8,523 nt of DNA from Bacteroidales bacterium (GTDB lineage: Bacteria; Bacteroidota; Bacteroidia; Bacteroidales; UBA7960). The stretch's first letter is position 1. Each line of letters opens with the position of its first letter. The notes under the pieces are model-generated. The model made no database searches. It saw only the letters and a program-made list of their open reading frames with translations, and was not told where the DNA came from. Position numbers and translations under genes: made by a program. The DNA is taken from contig SLEW01000187.1 of NCBI GenBank assembly GCA_007124575.1, positions 1 to 8,523 on the forward strand, written 5' to 3'. Positions 6,673-8,523 of this stretch are shown here, in pieces.

Positions 6673-6680
6673 CAAAGATA
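6673..6680 (-). promoter_or_regulatory. Candidate -7 element for the porW-like gene
   Basis: The minus strand reads TATCTTTG, an exact TAnnTTTG match, ending only seven bases before the first ATG (6665). With the usual start site a few bases after the box, the mRNA would begin at or next to the first ATG, or have a leader of about 12-16 bases if the ATG at 6653 is used. No good TTTG -33 box is found 17-23 bases upstream; a TTTG lies 34 bases upstream, too far. Confidence 0.45.
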
Positions 6681-6726
6681 ACGCTCATTTTTAAAAAAGA
6701 TTATCCTTTTGTGACAAATTAAAAAG

Positions 6727-6759
6727 TCTGGGTTTTCAGGTTGAAAAACATTAATTTTG
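6727..6759 (+). promoter_or_regulatory. Candidate promoter for the M23 peptidase-dxr unit
   Basis: TAATTTTG at 6752..6759 matches the Bacteroidota -7 consensus TAnnTTTG exactly. A one-mismatch -33 box TCTG (consensus TTTG) lies at 6727..6730, with 21 bases between them, inside the usual range. The start site would be near 6765, giving a leader of about 30 bases to the ATG at 6797. No strong Shine-Dalgarno sequence is seen before that ATG, as is common in the phylum. Confidence 0.5.
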
Positions 6760-6796
6760 CAAGAATTTATGCTCAGCTGAAAAATCCATTGAGTAC

Positions 6797-7675
6797 ATGG
6801 AAGATAAAGAAAAACAGAAAGGTTTTTTTAAAAAGCTTTACCACAGGTATCGTGTCGTTATCCTGAACGATGATACCATGGAAGAAAAGCTGAGTATTCA
6901 GTTGACGCGGTTCAAGGTTTTTTTGTTAACGGGGACATTCGTCATTCTTTTGGTGGTCGCAACTATTTACCTGATTGCTTTCACCCCATTGAAAGAATAT
7001 ATCCCGGGATACGCAGACTTCAACACACGACAGATGCTGCGGGAACTGTCACTTCGTGCAGATACCCTGGAGAAGCAACTCAGACAAAAGGATTTATATA
7101 TTATGAACATCCGTAACATTACGGAAGGCCGTGATCTTATCGAGGAGATCCCTGACACCATTGGCGATCCTGCCGCATTCGGCATAGATGAACTTCACCG
7201 TTCGCGAGAGGATTCACTACTACGGGCGGAAATGGAACTTGCTGATCAGTTTGATAATAATTATTGGCGCATCAACGATATATCCTCCCCCCCTGAAATG
7301 GGAAATTTTATTTTTTTTCCGCCTCTGTCAGGCATGATAAGCAGCCACTTTGATCCGGCAGAGGGTCATTACGGGGTCGACATTGTGGCCGATCAGGATG
7401 AAGTTATCAAATCGGCTCTTGACGGCACGGTTATTTTTTCCACCTGGTCTATTGAAACAGGGTATACCATTGGCATTCAACATGAGCAAAATATCGTATC
7501 CATTTACAAGCACAACAGCAGTTTGTTAAAAGATGAGGGCAGTTTGGTTGAAGCCGGTGATCCCATTGCCATTATCGGCGATACCGGTTTATATTCCACT
7601 GGCACGCACCTGCATTTCGAGTTGTGGCTTAATGGCATCCCTGTGAATCCGGTAGATTATATTTCTTTTCAATGA
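6797..7675 (+). CDS. Membrane-anchored M23 (LytM-type) peptidoglycan endopeptidase
   Basis: A 292-residue protein predicted to cut peptide cross-links of peptidoglycan. A basic cytoplasmic N-terminus (KKLYHRYRVVIL) leads to one membrane helix at about 41-62. A heptad-rich linker follows (about 76-112, likely coiled coil), then a polar linker, and the LytM domain from about 170 to 290. The zinc site appears complete: His191 and Asp195 in HYGVD and His273 in HLH; the partner His271 and His239 (YKH, where the family has YaHl) supply the catalytic histidines. SGMISSHFD and GDTGLYSTGTHLHFELW are typical domain blocks. With an intact site it is probably an active enzyme rather than an EnvC/NlpD-like activator. 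Its stop codon overlaps the dxr start (ATGA), so the two are co-translated. This arrangement next to bactofilin is notable because bactofilins often organise M23 enzymes. Confidence 0.93.
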   Translation: MEDKEKQKGFFKKLYHRYRVVILNDDTMEEKLSIQLTRFKVFLLTGTFVILLVVATIYLIAFTPLKEYIPGYADFNTRQMLRELSLRADTLEKQLRQKDLYIMNIRNITEGRDLIEEIPDTIGDPAAFGIDELHRSREDSLLRAEMELADQFDNNYWRINDISSPPEMGNFIFFPPLSGMISSHFDPAEGHYGVDIVADQDEVIKSALDGTVIFSTWSIETGYTIGIQHEQNIVSIYKHNSSLLKDEGSLVEAGDPIAIIGDTGLYSTGTHLHFELWLNGIPVNPVDYISFQ

Positions 7676-8523
7676 CATTATCTCAAAACCAACACATAGC
7701 AGTACTGGGATCTACAGGGTCAGTCGGACAGCAGGCGCTTGAGGTCATTGAGAAATTCAGTGCACATTACCAAATTTCAGTACTTACCGCCCAAAACAAT
7801 GCGCGTCTGCTTGTTGATCAGGCAAAAAGGTATCACCCCGGAGCCGTAGTCATCGGCAATGAAGAGCATTACAACTTTTTAAAAGAAGCGCTGCATGGTC
7901 TGCCTGTAAAAGTATACGCCGGCAGCGATGCCATTAATAATACCGGCAGTCTGGCACATTCGGATGTTATGCTTACTGCCATGGTAGGTATTTCAGGGCT
8001 CACCCCCACGCTGAATGCAGTGCGGCAGGGAAAAAAAATCCTTCTGGCCAACAAGGAGAGCCTGGTGGTGGCCGGCCAGATCATTACAGGGATGGCAAAA
8101 AAACATGGTGCCACCATTTTACCCCTGGACTCAGAACATTCAGCCATAGCACAATGCCTGATGGGCGAAGATCAGAGCAATCTTGAAAAGATATATCTGA
8201 CAGCCAGCGGTGGTCCTTTCAGAGGCATGAGCAGGCATGACCTTGACAAAGTTACCAGAGAGCAGGCACTTCAGCATCCAAGCTGGAATATGGGCGACAA
8301 AATCAGCATAGATTCAGCCACCATGATGAACAAAGGACTGGAAATGATAGAAGCCAAATGGCTGTTTTCTTTGGATCCTCACCAGATTGATGTGATCATA
8401 CACCCGCAATCCATTGTCCATTCAATGGTTCAGTTCCGCGATGGGTCCATGAAAGCCCAGCTGGGCGTGCCCGACATGAAGCACCCCATCGCGTATGCCC
8501 TGAGCTACCCGGAACGGTGGGAG
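7672..8523 (+). CDS. dxr: 1-deoxy-D-xylulose 5-phosphate reductoisomerase, 3' end cut by the window
   Basis: Dxr converts DXP to MEP with NADPH, the committing step of the non-mevalonate isoprenoid pathway, in the cytoplasm. The 284 residues present are about three quarters of the usual 380-400. Visible in order: the NADPH-binding VLGSTGSVGQQAL (11-23), LANKES (125-130), the metal-binding LPLDSEHSAI (150-159, Asp153 and Glu155), TASGGPFRG (177-185), the flexible-loop HPSWNMG (202-208), and NKGLEMIEAKWLF (220-232) with the third metal ligand Glu224, then HPQSIVHSMVQF (244-255). All expected catalytic residues are present. The ATG overlaps the peptidase stop by four bases (ATGA), showing an operon. 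The C-terminal domain lies beyond the right edge; in many Bacteroidota an RseP-type protease gene follows, which cannot be seen here. Confidence 0.98.
   Translation, partial: MTLSQNQHIAVLGSTGSVGQQALEVIEKFSAHYQISVLTAQNNARLLVDQAKRYHPGAVVIGNEEHYNFLKEALHGLPVKVYAGSDAINNTGSLAHSDVMLTAMVGISGLTPTLNAVRQGKKILLANKESLVVAGQIITGMAKKHGATILPLDSEHSAIAQCLMGEDQSNLEKIYLTASGGPFRGMSRHDLDKVTREQALQHPSWNMGDKISIDSATMMNKGLEMIEAKWLFSLDPHQIDVIIHPQSIVHSMVQFRDGSMKAQLGVPDMKHPIAYALSYPERWE

Larger units (their letters stand above)
6666..6796. other. Divergent AT-rich promoter region
   Basis: A 131-bp region between the minus-strand porW-like gene and the plus-strand peptidase gene. It is AT-rich and has a TAnnTTTG element pointing in each direction (listed separately). 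I see no further open frame, strong hairpin, or clear operator dyad in it. Confidence 0.8.

Noticed and set aside
6748..6758. Shared 11-mer ACATTAATTTT in the divergent region and (minus strand) in the bactofilin leader at 3925..3935
   Set aside because: The string is nearly all A and T in AT-rich spacers; a chance match is likely and the two copies differ in position relative to the candidate promoters.

Overview
The window looks like a chromosomal core region of a Bacteroidota bacterium. Four things point there. The F0F1 ATP synthase genes run atpB-atpE-atpF-atpH-atpA behind a bactofilin gene. AtpB has the long N-terminal signal-peptide extension typical of the phylum. A PorW/SprE-type TPR lipoprotein of the type IX secretion / gliding machinery lies alongside. 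Intergenic regions carry TAnnTTTG elements, the -7 box of Bacteroidota promoters, and few genes have convincing Shine-Dalgarno sequences. I cannot place it below phylum level with confidence. Nothing indicates phage, insertion sequences, CRISPR, tRNA or rRNA.

Layout. Positions 1 to 6665 are read from the minus strand. In transcription order: porW/sprE-like (4005..6665), bactofilin (3528..3917), a small four-helix membrane protein in the place where AtpI/AtpZ-type proteins usually sit (3102..3470), atpB (1896..3026), atpE (1612..1872), a possible 37-codon membrane micro-ORF (1493..1606), atpF (985..1479), atpH (422..961) and the 5' third of atpA (1..419, running off the left edge). Positions 6797 to 8523 are read from the plus strand: a membrane-anchored M23 (LytM) peptidase (6797..7675) overlapping by four bases the start of dxr (7672..8523, cut by the right edge). 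The two blocks diverge from a 131-bp AT-rich region with one TAnnTTTG element facing each way.

How the genes work together. The atp genes encode the F0 motor (a, c, b) and the stator/catalytic parts delta and alpha; gamma would be expected just beyond the left edge, and beta/epsilon are probably elsewhere, as is usual in this phylum. Bactofilin, the M23 peptidase and the PorW-like lipoprotein belong to envelope functions: cytoskeletal scaffolding, peptidoglycan cutting and protein export. Dxr makes MEP, the isoprenoid precursor. The most interesting unexplained items are the micro-ORF filling the atpE-atpF gap, the unclassified four-helix protein upstream of atpB, and the almost leaderless arrangement of the porW promoter. 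Most of the window is ordinary housekeeping sequence; I did not find a clearly new multi-gene system.
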